A stretch of DNA of 64,000 nucleotides from the NCBI GenBank assembly GCA_020524245.1, contig JAIVLN010000004.1, positions 310,001 to 374,000 on the forward strand, in the 5' to 3' direction. The DNA is from Rossellomorea aquimaris (GTDB lineage: Bacteria; Bacillota; Bacilli; Bacillales; Fictibacillaceae). Below, piece by piece: positions 1-8,912 of the stretch (position 1 is the first letter of the stretch; each line of letters starts with the position of its first letter). The notes under the pieces were generated by a model. The model was given only the letters and a program-made list of their open reading frames with translations, did not search any database and was not told where the DNA came from. Made by a program: the position numbers and the translations under genes.

Positions 1-109
1 ACTTTTTAATGAAAGTTGATTTACCGGTTCTTACAGCCCCCACTACACCCAAATATATATCGCCGCCAGTCCGTTCTGCGATATCTTTGAAGATATCAAC
101 TTTTTCCAT
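1..109 (-). CDS. spoIVA: SpoIVA, spore coat morphogenetic ATPase (5' end only)
   Basis: Only the first 36 codons lie in the window; the rest runs off the left edge. The N-terminus begins MEKVDIFKDIAERTGGDIYL and continues into a P-loop with GAVRTGKST at about residues 24-32, which is the highly conserved SpoIVA start. SpoIVA is made in the mother cell, polymerises with ATP on the outer forespore membrane and forms the coat basement layer. The ATG at 107-109 follows a strong GGAGGGG ribosome-binding site. A sigma-E-like promoter lies about 50 bp upstream. Identification is secure despite the truncation. Confidence 0.95.
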   Translation of the reverse strand, partial: MEKVDIFKDIAERTGGDIYLGVVGAVRTGKSTFIKK

Positions 110-160
110 TTGTTCCCCTCCCCATTCCAGAGTAGTGTTTGGGTAGTTATAGACAATATA

Positions 161-189
161 TGTCTATGATGTTGTCCAACGAATATGAC
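161..189 (-). promoter_or_regulatory. candidate sigma-E promoter of spoIVA
   Basis: On the minus strand GTCATATT (182-189) is followed after 13 bases by CATAGACA (161-168). These resemble the sigma-E -35 (KMATATT) and -10 (CATACA-T) elements at normal spacing. The site would start transcription about 45 nt before spoIVA, a known sigma-E gene in B. subtilis. It rests on motif matching only. Confidence 0.5.
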
Positions 190-274
190 TGTTCTTGTGA
201 TAAAACTAAAAATAATATCGTAGATTCGGTCTTGCGATCACGTCATCGTCGGAGAAATAACCATCCTATTGAAC

Positions 275-320
275 GTAAAAAATCCCTCCCTTACTACACT
301 TTATTGGTAGAAGAGAGGGA
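275..320 (-). terminator. intrinsic terminator after yphF
   Basis: On the minus strand TCCCTC and GTAG arms pair with CTAC and GAGGGA across an AT-rich loop, followed by six Ts. It lies 44 bp past the yphF stop codon and separates yphF from spoIVA. Confidence 0.65.
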
Positions 321-363
321 ACATACCTATTTCGGTGAGAAAAACTTGTTTTCCGACTACTTG

Positions 364-1089
364 TCATTTTTCGGATTTTTCTAATAAAAAGACAGGCTCA
401 TCATTCTCGACGGTGTAAGGAACTGAAAATGCAGGGACGAATGGAGAATCTTCCATCAGAATATCCCTTATGTCATCACCGTTTTTAAAATCATACTGTT
501 TGTTTTGGAGTGTCTGGTATAGATCCATAGAATAATCGATGTAGACGTTATTCTGACCATCCACAATGAATGGAAGGTTATTTCCTGTGAATGGACTCCT
601 CACAACAGGTTGCTCCTTATAACCTAATTCTTTGTGCTTTAGCGTATACCGATTGTTCGCCAAAACATCTTTATAAGGTGGATAGTCATTTTTTTGTATA
701 TATAGTCGTAATTTCATCTTGAAATCCTTAAGGTGTTCTACTGTTTCAAGATCTACTAGCTTTACGACCGGGTCTTTCTCAACATCGACCAGGACGTATT
801 GGAAGACACCCCCGTTTTCGAACGAATTTCCGGGAGGTTCTGGTATATACCGAGGCACTAGTTTTCCGAAATCAATAGGATACTTGATGTACATCCCTGT
901 GCCTTGTTCACGGTTTTCGATCGGTAGTACACCATAATCCATCCGGTACTGATTGACCGCATCCTGGACAGCATTCAACTGTTGCTTATATGGTACACGA
1001 TTCTGTGTCATACGTTCCTCAGGATAGAGACAGCCCGTCAATAGTGTAAAAGAAAGGACACCGACTACGAAATATATGAAACGCTTCAT
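364..1089 (-). CDS. yphF: YphF-family lipoprotein
   Basis: This 241-residue protein starts with a short positively charged stretch, a hydrophobic segment (about 5-18) and the lipobox LTGC, with Cys20 as the predicted lipid-modified residue. It should sit on the outer face of the cytoplasmic membrane. Length and position next to spoIVA and yphE match YphF of B. subtilis (about 244 residues), whose function is unknown. No enzyme motif is visible in the mature part. The start follows a GGTGAT ribosome-binding site. It is probably transcribed with yphE, 46 bp upstream. Confidence 0.85.
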   Translation of the reverse strand: MKRFIYFVVGVLSFTLLTGCLYPEERMTQNRVPYKQQLNAVQDAVNQYRMDYGVLPIENREQGTGMYIKYPIDFGKLVPRYIPEPPGNSFENGGVFQYVLVDVEKDPVVKLVDLETVEHLKDFKMKLRLYIQKNDYPPYKDVLANNRYTLKHKELGYKEQPVVRSPFTGNNLPFIVDGQNNVYIDYSMDLYQTLQNKQYDFKNGDDIRDILMEDSPFVPAFSVPYTVENDEPVFLLEKSEK

Positions 1090-1135
1090 GTTATCACCTG
1101 ACTTACTAAGCTATGTAAAATCATATTACTAGGGA

Positions 1136-1336
1136 TTACTCTGGAACGGGACCGCTGAACACAACAAATATGAGCAGGATCCCTGCAGTAATCATACATG
1201 CATATGCAAAGATCGAGATGATCCCTTTGAGGATACCGTTGAGTTTCGTCCGGCTGATGGATATTGAAATGACTGAAATGAACATCAGTCCGATTGCAGC
1301 AAGAGCGATCCACATCTTGATTAATCCTACAGACAT
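1136..1336 (-). CDS. yphE: YphE-like small membrane protein (DUF2768 type)
   Basis: This 66-residue protein is almost entirely two hydrophobic segments (about 5-27 and 36-60) joined by a short basic loop, so it is probably a two-pass membrane protein. Size, sequence character and position between yphF and gpsA match YphE of B. subtilis, a DUF2768 protein of unknown role. A GGAGGT ribosome-binding site lies 6 bases before the ATG. Overlapping frames in this interval were judged to be shadows because they lack a ribosome-binding site. Confidence 0.8.
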   Translation of the reverse strand: MSVGLIKMWIALAAIGLMFISVISISISRTKLNGILKGIISIFAYACMITAGILLIFVVFSGPVPE

Positions 1337-1443
1337 GCGCTTACCTCCTTATTTCCGGGTTTCATTATAGCACATTTTCTGAATAGAACATATGAACGAA
1401 TAAGGACAACTTGAAATGGTGAGAAAAATAATGGATTTTTTAT

Positions 1444-1547
1444 CTATGATTCGCTCATTTTCCTGTATGTAGCTTTTCGGCTACTCATACACGAACTATG
1501 AATATTCCAAATCACCGTATGTACGTTTTCAGCGACTCATAAACTTC
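1444..1547. repeat. two imperfect tandem 52-bp units
   Basis: Units begin at 1444 and 1496 with CTATGA and share GTATGTA, TTTTC and ACTCATA at identical offsets. The first unit can fold GTATG/CATAC plus TAGC/GCTA into a hairpin. Just downstream, 1535-1560 can form a second hairpin (ACTCATAA against TTATGAGT). The stretch 1337-1733 between yphE and the next gene holds no convincing gene, only these repeats and a terminator. Confidence 0.6.
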
Positions 1548-1590
1548 TTATGAGTAGTCGATAGCGAATTGAGAAATATCATCCCAGCCA

Positions 1591-1628
1591 AAATAAAAGC
1601 TGAAGAAAAGGGGCGCCTTTTCTCCAGC
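1591..1628 (-). terminator. intrinsic terminator after the SpoVIF-family gene
   Basis: On the minus strand GCTG-AGAAAAGG pairs with CCTTTTCT-CAGC around a 4-base loop and is followed by TTTTATTTT. It lies 105 bp past the stop of the gene at 1734-1988. Confidence 0.8.
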
Positions 1629-1733
1629 AATTGACTAAATAACATTTCCCGCTGCAGCTCAAATGTCCATTCCATGCTAGTTTATGCAAATTTATGGATA
1701 CCTGTATCGCTCAATCGCCTATTTACATCAATA

Positions 1734-1988
1734 TTATTTCTTATTGAACATTTTCGCGATCGAGGCCATGTCCAGAGGGATATTATTATTTATGATCGCC
1801 TTTACGATCTGATCTTCTTTTTCTTTAGAAACCGGTACCCCCGCCATACGAGAGACCTGGGAAATCAATTGGCGAATCGTCTTTTCATCACGTAAATTGG
1901 CATTTTGTACAGAATCGGCTAGCTTGAAAATATCTTCTTTCTTTACACCTGTCTTCTTTTCAATGTCATCCATGAAATTTCTGTCCAT
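1734..1988 (-). CDS. SpoVIF-family sporulation protein
   Basis: This 84-residue soluble protein begins MDRNFMDDIEKKTGVKKEDI and has the pattern of the stage VI sporulation protein F family: an N-terminal helical part, then a region about a threshold of IRQLISQVSRMAGVPVS and a C-terminal NNIPLDMASIAKMF. In B. subtilis SpoVIF is a mother-cell protein needed for normal spore coat assembly. The start was placed at 1988, not at an upstream in-frame codon at 2012, because GAGGAGG precedes this ATG at good spacing. A sigma-K-like promoter lies just upstream, which fits the family. Family assignment is from memory of the sequence pattern. Confidence 0.75.
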   Translation of the reverse strand: MDRNFMDDIEKKTGVKKEDIFKLADSVQNANLRDEKTIRQLISQVSRMAGVPVSKEKEDQIVKAIINNNIPLDMASIAKMFNKK

Positions 1989-2018
1989 CGAAGTCCTCCT
2001 CACACGTAACATTCATAA

Positions 2019-2045
2019 TATCCTATGCGATAGAGGGCACTTCGT
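2019..2045 (-). promoter_or_regulatory. candidate sigma-K promoter of the SpoVIF-family gene
   Basis: On the minus strand AC (2044-2045), 16 bases, then CATAGGATA (2019-2027), which fits the sigma-K -10 pattern CATANNNTA exactly. It lies about 30-55 bp before the start codon, in the short gap after gpsA. Confidence 0.5.
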
Positions 2046-2050
2046 GTGCT

Positions 2051-3109
2051 TTATTCAGGATTTTTTTCGTTTAACGTATATCGACTTGATATCAATGAGC
2101 TCAAGTCTTCCCCTTCGTGAGTCCGGCTTCTTCTCATCAGGGAATCGACTGCTTCTTTCGGATGTTTGTCATGGAAAAGCACTTCATACAATTCATTCGT
2201 AATCGGCATTTCAACGCCTTCTTTTTTGGCAAGTTGATAGGCCGCTTTCGTTGTGCGTACCCCTTCGACGACCATGCCCATGTTTTCGAGGACTTCATCG
2301 AGAGAGTTTCCTTTACCGAGCAGATTACCCGCTCTCCAGTTCCGGCTATGTACACTCGTACAAGTGACGACGAGGTCTCCGATTCCGGATAAGCCTGCAA
2401 AAGTGAGAGGCTGGGCTCCCATGGTCGTTCCTAACCGTGCGATTTCAGCAAGACCACGTGTCAACAGGGCTGCCTTCGCATTGTCACCATAACCTAGTCC
2501 ATCAGACAGTCCTGCACCTAAAGCGATGATGTTCTTCAACGAACCTCCAAGTTCGACACCTATAATATCGGGATTCGTATACACCCTGAAATTCGGGTTG
2601 ATGAACAAATCCTGGACCTGTTCTGCTTTTTCATGGTTTTTCGAAGAGACCGTCACGGTTGTCGGTTGACGAAGACTGACCTCTTCGGCATGACTCGGTC
2701 CAGAAAGCACAACAACGGCTTCACGGAGTTCTTCAGGAATCTCATCTTCTATCACTTCTGACACCCTGTAGAGTGTATCCGGTTCGATTCCTTTACTCGC
2801 ATGGATCAAAGTCACTTTATCATGTAGATCATCCTTCATCTGGCTGAGGATTTCCCTTAATGCGCTAGTCGGAGTGACGAGCAAAATCGTATCCGTATTG
2901 GAAACGGCCTCTTTCAAGTCATTTGTCGCAATAATGTTTTCAGGTAGAGCTATATCTGGTAGATACTTTTGGTTCGTATGGCGTTCATTGATTTCATCCA
3001 CTTGCTCGCTTCTACGAGCCCATAACCGTACATCATGTTGGTTATCCGCAAGCACGAGTGCCAAAGCGGTTCCCCAACTACCTGCACCAATAACTGCAAT
3101 TTTCTTCAT
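2051..3109 (-). CDS. gpsA: NAD(P)-dependent glycerol-3-phosphate dehydrogenase GpsA
   Basis: This cytoplasmic enzyme reduces dihydroxyacetone phosphate to sn-glycerol 3-phosphate, the starting material of phospholipids. The 352-residue protein has an N-terminal Rossmann fold with [10 protein letters not shown] at residues 8-17, and later the family signatures LSGPSHAEE and the central Lys-containing [14 protein letters not shown]. Length matches the family (about 345). Its ATG shares one base with the plsY stop codon (TAATG), so translational coupling with plsY is likely. The acyltransferase gene right upstream uses its product. Confidence 0.97.
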   Translation of the reverse strand: MKKIAVIGAGSWGTALALVLADNQHDVRLWARRSEQVDEINERHTNQKYLPDIALPENIIATNDLKEAVSNTDTILLVTPTSALREILSQMKDDLHDKVTLIHASKGIEPDTLYRVSEVIEDEIPEELREAVVVLSGPSHAEEVSLRQPTTVTVSSKNHEKAEQVQDLFINPNFRVYTNPDIIGVELGGSLKNIIALGAGLSDGLGYGDNAKAALLTRGLAEIARLGTTMGAQPLTFAGLSGIGDLVVTCTSVHSRNWRAGNLLGKGNSLDEVLENMGMVVEGVRTTKAAYQLAKKEGVEMPITNELYEVLFHDKHPKEAVDSLMRRSRTHEGEDLSSLISSRYTLNEKNPE

Positions 3110-3723
3110 TAACTTGTCACTTCCTTCTTCTGACCTAACTTGCTTTCAGTACCTTTCATCAACCGCTGTATATTCGTCCGATGACGCCATAAGGATAAGA
3201 GGCCTATAACGGTCGCGAGAATGATATAAGATGTCCCATATACGCCCATAAAGGCTGCCAGGATCGGTGTCAAGATGATAAAAAGCAGCGAACCCAATGA
3301 AACATATCTTGTCAAAGCAATCGTCAAGATGGCGACTCCACCTGCGATAAGGGCTGGTATGAACACAAGGATAGCAAATACACCAATAGTAGTCGCGACA
3401 CCTTTGCCGCCCCGAAATCCGTAATAAATAGGCCAGTTATGACCGACGATTGCAAACAGACCCGCAAGAAAGGCGACCCAGCCTTCCACACCTAATAGAT
3501 AGCTGAGTAAGACGGCAACAATCCCTTTGGAAGCATCCAACAGCAATACTGCGATTGCAGGACCCCAACCTAAGACACGGAGAGTATTAGTGGCACCAGC
3601 ATTTCCGCTCCCTTGCGTACGGATATCCACCTTCTTGATTTTCTTCGCGATCAAGTAACTGAAACTGATCGAACCGATAAAATAACCGATGAGTATCGCA
3701 AGAATGATATTGATGATGTCCAT
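3109..3723 (-). CDS. plsY: acyl-phosphate:glycerol-3-phosphate acyltransferase PlsY
   Basis: PlsY is an integral membrane enzyme that makes lysophosphatidate from acyl-phosphate and glycerol 3-phosphate. The 204 residues contain about five transmembrane segments and the three family motifs: GSGNAGATN (38-46), the glycine-rich [10 protein letters not shown] (about 103-112) and a C-terminal [10 protein letters not shown]. In B. subtilis plsY (yneS) is elsewhere; here it overlaps gpsA by one base and follows der by 9 bp, giving a der-plsY-gpsA operon that pairs synthesis and use of glycerol 3-phosphate. Confidence 0.96.
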   Translation of the reverse strand: MDIINIILAILIGYFIGSISFSYLIAKKIKKVDIRTQGSGNAGATNTLRVLGWGPAIAVLLLDASKGIVAVLLSYLLGVEGWVAFLAGLFAIVGHNWPIYYGFRGGKGVATTIGVFAILVFIPALIAGGVAILTIALTRYVSLGSLLFIILTPILAAFMGVYGTSYIILATVIGLLSLWRHRTNIQRLMKGTESKLGQKKEVTS

Positions 3724-3732
3724 GAGTGCCTC

Positions 3733-5046
3733 CTATTCATTTTTTCTACGTGCAATAATGCGAACCGGAGTACCTTTGAAACCGAAAGCTTCACGAATCC
3801 GATTTTCGATGAACCGCTTGTACGAAAAGTGGAGCAGCTCAGGGTCGTTCACGAACAATACAAAGGTCGGCGGCTTGATCGCCACCTGGGTAACATAGTT
3901 GATTTTAAGCCTTCTACCTTTATCAGTTGGTGTCGGATTCATCATCACAGCATCCATGATGACATCGTTCAATACATTCGTCTTCACACGCATCGTGTGG
4001 TTTTCGGCTACCTGATCAATCACAGGCAGAAGCGTGTGTAGACGTTGTTTCGTCAACGCGGAAACGAAGACGATCGGAGCATAATCCAAGAATAAGAAAT
4101 GATCGCGGATCTTCTGCTCGAATTCCCGGAGCGTCTTATCATCTTTTTCAATCGCGTCCCATTTATTTACGACGATGATGACCGCACGACCAGCTTCATG
4201 AGCATATCCCGCGATTTTTTTATCTTGTTCAATGATGCCTTCTTCTGCATTCAATACGACGAGAACGACATCAGAACGATCAATCGCTTTCAACGCTCTT
4301 AATACACTATATTTTTCGGTGGATTCATATACTTTTCCTTTTTTCCGCATTCCTGCCGTATCAATGATGACATATTCTTGATCATCTTTCGTGAACTTAG
4401 CATCGATTGCGTCACGTGTCGTACCGGCAATGTCACTGACGATCACACGCTCTTTACCGACGATCGCATTCACAAGAGAGGATTTTCCTACGTTCGGACG
4501 GCCAATCAATGAAAATTTGATCGTAGAATCGTCATAGTCCTCTACGTCTTCCTCAGGGAAGTGCTTGACAACTTCATCCAGAAGATCTCCAAGCCCAAGT
4601 CCATGTGCGCCTGAAATGGCGACTGGTTCTCCGAATCCTAACGAGTAGAATTCATATACCTCACTCATTCGCTCTGGGTTGTCGATTTTATTGACTGCAA
4701 GCACGATCGGTTTCTTTGAACGGAAGAGGATTTGTGCCACCTCTTCATCAGCAGAGGTAATCCCTTCACGTCCGTTAACCATGAAGATGATGACATCCGC
4801 CTCATCAATGGCAATTTCGGCTTGTTGTCTCATCTGTTTCAAAAGTGGTTCGTCACCTAGATCGATCCCACCTGTGTCGATTACATTAAATTCTGTATTC
4901 AGCCATTCCGCTGAACTATAAATACGGTCCCGGGTTACGCCTGGCTTGTCTTCCACAATCGCTAGACGATCCCCGATGATACGATTGAATATTGTCGATT
5001 TCCCAACATTAGGACGTCCGACAACAGCTACAACCGGTTTACGCAT
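3733..5046 (-). CDS. der: ribosome biogenesis GTPase Der (EngA)
   Basis: Der is an essential GTPase needed to mature the 50S ribosomal subunit. The 437-residue protein carries the diagnostic tandem GTPase domains: the first has GRPNVGKST at about 9-17 and DTGG/NKID, the second has GRPNVGKSS near 182-190, DTAG and NKWD. A C-terminal KH-like domain follows (from about 350). Length matches the family (436 in B. subtilis). The start has a good GGAAGTGATG context. It is the first gene of the der-plsY-gpsA group. Confidence 0.98.
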   Translation of the reverse strand: MRKPVVAVVGRPNVGKSTIFNRIIGDRLAIVEDKPGVTRDRIYSSAEWLNTEFNVIDTGGIDLGDEPLLKQMRQQAEIAIDEADVIIFMVNGREGITSADEEVAQILFRSKKPIVLAVNKIDNPERMSEVYEFYSLGFGEPVAISGAHGLGLGDLLDEVVKHFPEEDVEDYDDSTIKFSLIGRPNVGKSSLVNAIVGKERVIVSDIAGTTRDAIDAKFTKDDQEYVIIDTAGMRKKGKVYESTEKYSVLRALKAIDRSDVVLVVLNAEEGIIEQDKKIAGYAHEAGRAVIIVVNKWDAIEKDDKTLREFEQKIRDHFLFLDYAPIVFVSALTKQRLHTLLPVIDQVAENHTMRVKTNVLNDVIMDAVMMNPTPTDKGRRLKINYVTQVAIKPPTFVLFVNDPELLHFSYKRFIENRIREAFGFKGTPVRIIARRKNE

Positions 5047-5193
5047 AACATCACTTCCTTCTCTTCAATGCTTCCAATCCGAATGATTGGTGCATTTCCC
5101 AACCATCTTCCGTATGTAAAATCAATTTACAATTAGAACTCATTTATTTTAGCAAAAAACAAAGATCCCCACAACATCGGATACAAAGGCGGA

Positions 5194-5802
5194 TTAATGA
5201 ATCCCTTCCTTCACATGCTTGAGGGGTCGATCCACTTTCATCTTCAGCTTACTGATGAATGTTTCATACATCGTCCAAACGAAGACGATCCCACTCGCCA
5301 CACCTACGACATTCAAAAAGATGAAAGACCCAGAAACGTACATCGGATGCATGTCCAGCATGAAAATAGTGTACATCACTTCCCCATGAATCAATGCGGA
5401 AATCAAAACTGAAAGTCTGGTTCTGATTGATTTCACCATTAAGATTGAGAGTAATGATACAGGTAGCGCCATGAAGAAATGATAACTGAACATTACCCAA
5501 ATCGGATCATTAATGATTATGACATACAAACCAAGATACACAAGGGACAACAAAATACTGACAAACATGCAGTACATCATATCTTTTGCAGTCTGCATAC
5601 CAATGTAAGCATAACTGATTAATGCAAGCATTAAAAGGGTACCATTCATGGAAAATCGATCGATATGCAAAGTATAGGTCGATGCGTAAATCAATACAAG
5701 CAAGAAGATGGAGAGATACACTCTTTCCTTCGTTTTCTTCATCAGAAATGTCGTAATCGTCCAAGCGATCCAAGTAAACCAGTAAAATACAGCACCTTCC
5801 AC
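5194..5802 (-). CDS. yphA: YphA-like multi-pass membrane protein
   Basis: This 202-residue protein has about six or seven hydrophobic segments spread over its length and a short basic C-terminal tail. No catalytic motif is visible. Its size and location between der and ypfD match YphA of B. subtilis (about 199 residues), a membrane protein of unknown function. The assignment is mainly positional. The 147 bp between it and der show no terminator, so it may be transcribed into der. Confidence 0.65.
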   Translation of the reverse strand: MEGAVFYWFTWIAWTITTFLMKKTKERVYLSIFLLVLIYASTYTLHIDRFSMNGTLLMLALISYAYIGMQTAKDMMYCMFVSILLSLVYLGLYVIIINDPIWVMFSYHFFMALPVSLLSILMVKSIRTRLSVLISALIHGEVMYTIFMLDMHPMYVSGSFIFLNVVGVASGIVFVWTMYETFISKLKMKVDRPLKHVKEGIH

Positions 5803-5908
5803 GTTTTCATCTCCACCTTGTTATTTTGGCATTAAATATATCTCTACTAAGAAGTATGGAAAGGGAAGGAGGATTCTAAACCGTTTAATCTTTATTCAGT
5901 TATAAAAA

Positions 5909-5938
5909 TGTATAGGAATGCTTTGATTTCTAAAACTA
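5909..5938 (+). promoter_or_regulatory. candidate forespore (sigma-G-type) promoter of ypzI
   Basis: TGTATA (5909-5914), 17 bases, AAAACTA (5932-5938). The -35 fits the sigma-F/G class; the -10 matches CATACTA at five of seven positions. The same 13 bases at the same spacing occur upstream of sleB. Confidence 0.35.
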
Positions 5939-5958
5939 ATTGAAAAGGAGTGATGAAA

Positions 5959-6093
5959 TTGGGAAAAGATCGACAAGAAAAGAAGTTGAAGCAATCAGGA
6001 CGTGTGGAATCCGATCGTGACCGCGGTTTGCGATTTAAAGGGGCGACAAGGTTGGATACCCCGGAAGAGGCTAGACGCGATAATCAACATTAA
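5959..6093 (+). CDS. ypzI: YpzI-family small protein
   Basis: This 44-residue, very charged protein begins MGKDRQEKKLKQSGRVESDR and ends LDTPEEARRDNQH, the pattern of the short YpzI family of Bacillaceae. The TTG at 5959 is preferred over the in-frame ATG at 5953 because AAAGGAG lies 8 bases before the TTG but only 2 before the ATG, and because the family starts MGKDRQEKK. Function is unknown. It is one of the few plus-strand genes in this part, flanked by minus-strand yphA and ypfD. The upstream promoter-like element suggests forespore expression (inference). Confidence 0.8.
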   Translation: MGKDRQEKKLKQSGRVESDRDRGLRFKGATRLDTPEEARRDNQH

Positions 6094-6158
6094 TTCGAGG
6101 TGCAGCCGAATCGAAATTAATGATGACTATGGTCATCAGTGTGTCCTTTCGGAAATTT

Positions 6159-6184
6159 AAAAAGGCGAGCGCAATGCGCTCGCC
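6159..6184 (-). terminator. intrinsic terminator after ypfD
   Basis: GGCGAGCGC/GCGCTCGCC is a near-perfect stem with a 2-3 base loop; on the minus strand it is followed by five Ts. It ends the ypfD transcript 14 bp past the stop and may also stop the convergent ypzI transcript. Confidence 0.85.
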
Positions 6185-6197
6185 TTCATTCGTTTCA

Positions 6198-7349
6198 TTA
6201 CTTATATTTCTTGAGTTGATCGCCAATCATGTCTCCAAGTGAGAAACCAGAATTCCCATCTGTCTCTTTGCTGTATTCAGGATCGATCTTTGATGGACGA
6301 TTTTCTTCTTCAAGCGTAGCACGGATGCTTAGTGAAATGCGTTTTTCGTCTGTATTGATGTCCAACACTTTCACTTTCACGACTTCGCCTTCAGACAGTA
6401 CTTCGCTCGGAGTACCGATGTGACGGTTAGCGATTTCTGAAATGTGCACAAGCCCTTCGACACCAGGTGCCACTTCAACGAATGCACCGAAGGAAACAAG
6501 ACGTTTAACTGTACCTTCTGCGACCTTTCCTTTTTGAAGTACATCCGCCACGTTATCCCATGGTCCAGGCAACGTTTCTTTGATGGATAATGAAATACGC
6601 TCATTATCACGGTCGACAGAAAGTACTTTCACTTTCACAGAATCCCCTTCACTTACCACTTCTGATGGTGTTTCCACACGATGGTGAGCAAGCTGGGAAA
6701 TGTGTACGAGGCCATCGATCCCTCCAATGTCCACGAATGCACCGAAGTCTGTGAGACGTTGAACCGTACCTTCAAGTACTTGACCAGCTTCGAGTGATTG
6801 AAGCACTTCTTGCTTTTTCGATTCTTCTTGTGCTTCAAGGACTGCACGGTGTGACAAGATCAGCTTATTGTTTTCCTCGTCAAGCTCGACGATCTTGACT
6901 TCCAGTGATTTTCCTTTATAAGAAGAGAAGTCTTCAACGAAGTGTCTTTCCACAAGGGAAGCAGGGATGAACCCACGCACGCCAAGGTCGACCACTAAGC
7001 CGCCTTTCACTACGTCAGCGATTTCGACTTCTAACGTTTTGTTGTTTTCATGAGCTTCTTTTAACTCAGACCAAGCTTTTTCAGCGGATATCGCGCGCTT
7101 GGAGAGTACCAGTTCTTCTTCAGTTAGTTTAATCACTTTAAGTGTTAATGTATCTCCCTCAGATAAAACATCACTAACTTTTTCAACATGCAAGCTGGAG
7201 AGCTCACTGATCGGCAGGATCCCATCCATCTTATAACCTGCATCGATTAATGCATGCTTTTCCTCGACCTTTGTAACAGTACCGTCTACGACGTCCCCTG
7301 TTTCCAAAGGTTTCATTTCTGAAAGTTCTTGATTCATTTCATCAGTCAT
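6198..7349 (-). CDS. ypfD: S1-domain RNA-binding protein (ribosomal protein S1 homologue)
   Basis: The 383-residue protein consists of four S1 domains in series (roughly 16-85, 103-170, 190-257, 273-343), each with the typical GDVVxGxVxxxxxxGAxVxxGxxGxxxxS pattern, the last two containing FGAFV and DGLVHIS or EGLVHIS. It matches YpfD of B. subtilis (382 residues), a short S1 homologue not essential for growth there. The C-terminal tail (350-383) is low in order. The start follows AGGAGGTAAAG. A promoter is expected in the 183-bp gap upstream but none was clear. Confidence 0.93.
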   Translation of the reverse strand: MTDEMNQELSEMKPLETGDVVDGTVTKVEEKHALIDAGYKMDGILPISELSSLHVEKVSDVLSEGDTLTLKVIKLTEEELVLSKRAISAEKAWSELKEAHENNKTLEVEIADVVKGGLVVDLGVRGFIPASLVERHFVEDFSSYKGKSLEVKIVELDEENNKLILSHRAVLEAQEESKKQEVLQSLEAGQVLEGTVQRLTDFGAFVDIGGIDGLVHISQLAHHRVETPSEVVSEGDSVKVKVLSVDRDNERISLSIKETLPGPWDNVADVLQKGKVAEGTVKRLVSFGAFVEVAPGVEGLVHISEIANRHIGTPSEVLSEGEVVKVKVLDINTDEKRISLSIRATLEEENRPSKIDPEYSKETDGNSGFSLGDMIGDQLKKYK

Positions 7350-7532
7350 TGGCTTTACCTCCTTAAGTGTCTAAACGAAGAGAAACTATATAAGACCCTT
7401 CACATAAAATTCAGTGAAAGAGTATGTATAAGTGAGTGTCCAAAAAAATGTTTTGAACATTCTCAATCTCCATTCCCTTTCCTCTAACTTCTTACAAATA
7501 GCGAGATTTGTCAAGTAACTATGCTTCTATCT

Positions 7533-8120
7533 TCACGACTTATTTGCCTCATACAAATTGCGTATTTCAGCCATGATTTTCTCGGTTGCTTCTTTCGCAG
7601 AAGCTTTACGTTCTTTCAATTCGCTGAAGTCGATTTCAGGCCCATAAACGATTTTCACAGAGCGGAAAAGTTTGAAAGGACCGATGATTGCACAAGGAAT
7701 CACTTTAGCATCTGTCTTCATTGCAAAGAAACCGGCTCCAGCAAGACCCGAACCGATCTCCCCAGTTTTGCTTCTCGTTCCTTCCGGGAAAAGTCCGACT
7801 GCTTTCCCATTTCTCAGCAGCTCCAAACCTTTTCGTAGGGCTTGTTTATCACTCATCCCTCGACGGACAGGGAAAGCATGGATCTTAGGTAGGATATTTT
7901 TTAAGATAGGAACTTCAAACAGTTCAGCTTTCGCCATGAAATGGACCGTACGACCTGAAGAAGCGCCGACTAATGGCGGATCCAGATAACTGATATGATT
8001 AGAACAGATTAATACGCCATCCTCTTTTGGCACATTTTCAAGTCCCTCCACTTGAATACGGTACCCTCCGTAAAAAATTCCATTGAATAATGAACGACCT
8101 AAACTATAAAGCGCCACCAA
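7533..8120 (-). CDS. plsC: 1-acyl-sn-glycerol-3-phosphate acyltransferase PlsC
   Basis: PlsC adds the second acyl chain to lysophosphatidate, giving phosphatidate. The 195-residue membrane-associated protein has the catalytic HX4D motif in NHISYLDPP (about 41-49) and the substrate-binding FPEGTRS (about 110-116). It starts 3 bp after the cmk stop codon and so is in an operon with it. In B. subtilis plsC (yhdO) lies elsewhere; this cmk-plsC pair is known from other Bacillaceae. Confidence 0.93.
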   Translation of the reverse strand: MVALYSLGRSLFNGIFYGGYRIQVEGLENVPKEDGVLICSNHISYLDPPLVGASSGRTVHFMAKAELFEVPILKNILPKIHAFPVRRGMSDKQALRKGLELLRNGKAVGLFPEGTRSKTGEIGSGLAGAGFFAMKTDAKVIPCAIIGPFKLFRSVKIVYGPEIDFSELKERKASAKEATEKIMAEIRNLYEANKS

Positions 8121-8123
8121 CCA

Positions 8124-8801
8124 TCAAACCCTTTCATATTCTCGAACAATCGTCAAAATCGCTTCTACAACCTCATCAATCGTCATCGTCGTGGTGTCGA
8201 CCTCGATTGCATCCACCGCTTTTTGAAGTGGAGACACTTCCCGTTGCGAATCCAACAAGTCTCTTTGTTCGATTTCTTTCTTAATTTGTTCTATGTCTGA
8301 AGTCATCCCTTTGGAGACGTTCTCTTCGTGTCTTCTTTTCGCTCTTTCATCCACAGAAGCAACCAGGAAAATTTTTACCTGAGCGTTCGGAATGACGTGC
8401 GTACCGATATCTCTGCCGTCCATGACGACTGAATGTTCTTCACTTAGCTTCTGTTGACGCTTAACCATTTCCTTTCGGACTTCTGCATGCTTTGCTACTT
8501 CAGAAACATTATTCGTTACATCTGAATTACGGATTTCCTCAGTGACATCCTCATCGTCCAAAAGCACGATTTGGCGGTCTGATTGTTTTTGCAAATCGAT
8601 TTTCGTCGTTTGCAACAAAGATTGCAGCGCTTCCTCATCACGTACATCAATACCTTCACGAAGTGCTTTCAATGTAATGGATCGATACATTGCTCCGGTA
8701 TCAATATACACATAGGTTAATTCTTCTGCCACCTTTTTCGCTACAGTGCTCTTTCCAGCACCTGCTGGACCATCGATTGCAATTTTCATTAGATTACTCA
8801 T
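8124..8801 (-). CDS. cmk: cytidylate kinase Cmk
   Basis: Cmk phosphorylates CMP and dCMP with ATP in pyrimidine nucleotide salvage and supply. The 225-residue protein has the P-loop [11 protein letters not shown] (9-19), the NMP-binding region with DTGAMYR (35-41) and MDGRDIGT (about 127-134), all typical of bacterial Cmk. Length matches B. subtilis (224). The first ATG was chosen because AGGAGG is close to it and 16 bases from the second one. Confidence 0.97.
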   Translation of the reverse strand: MSNLMKIAIDGPAGAGKSTVAKKVAEELTYVYIDTGAMYRSITLKALREGIDVRDEEALQSLLQTTKIDLQKQSDRQIVLLDDEDVTEEIRNSDVTNNVSEVAKHAEVRKEMVKRQQKLSEEHSVVMDGRDIGTHVIPNAQVKIFLVASVDERAKRRHEENVSKGMTSDIEQIKKEIEQRDLLDSQREVSPLQKAVDAIEVDTTTMTIDEVVEAILTIVREYERV

Positions 8802-8854
8802 ACTTCCTCCTGCTTGATCACGTTGTATTCCAATTATTTTTCATTCTAATCATA

Positions 8855-8905
8855 GAGAAAACTTGGCTTTGATAGCAGTAAAGCACCCGCTTCTTATGCC
8901 AAGTT
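8855..8905 (-). terminator. probable terminator after ypfB
   Basis: AACTTGGC pairs with GCCAAGTT across a 30-base loop that itself contains AAGC/GCTT; the minus strand continues TTTTCTC. The same CTTGGC/GCCAAG arms are used in the mecB terminator. Confidence 0.5.
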
Positions 8906-8912
8906 CACGCAT

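Noticed and set aside
139-384. 81-codon plus-strand frame between spoIVA and yphF
   Set aside because: No ribosome-binding site, overlaps the yphF terminator and the proposed spoIVA promoter, and has no recognisable content.
1086-1313. 75-codon frame overlapping yphE
   Set aside because: Shadow of yphE in another frame, without ribosome-binding site and with a His/Cys/Arg-rich composition typical of antisense or off-frame reading.
6090-6150. Hairpins ATTAATT/AATTAAT and GATGAC/GTCATC after ypzI as terminator
   Set aside because: No T-run follows either stem on the plus strand; the bidirectional stem at 6164-6184 is a better candidate.
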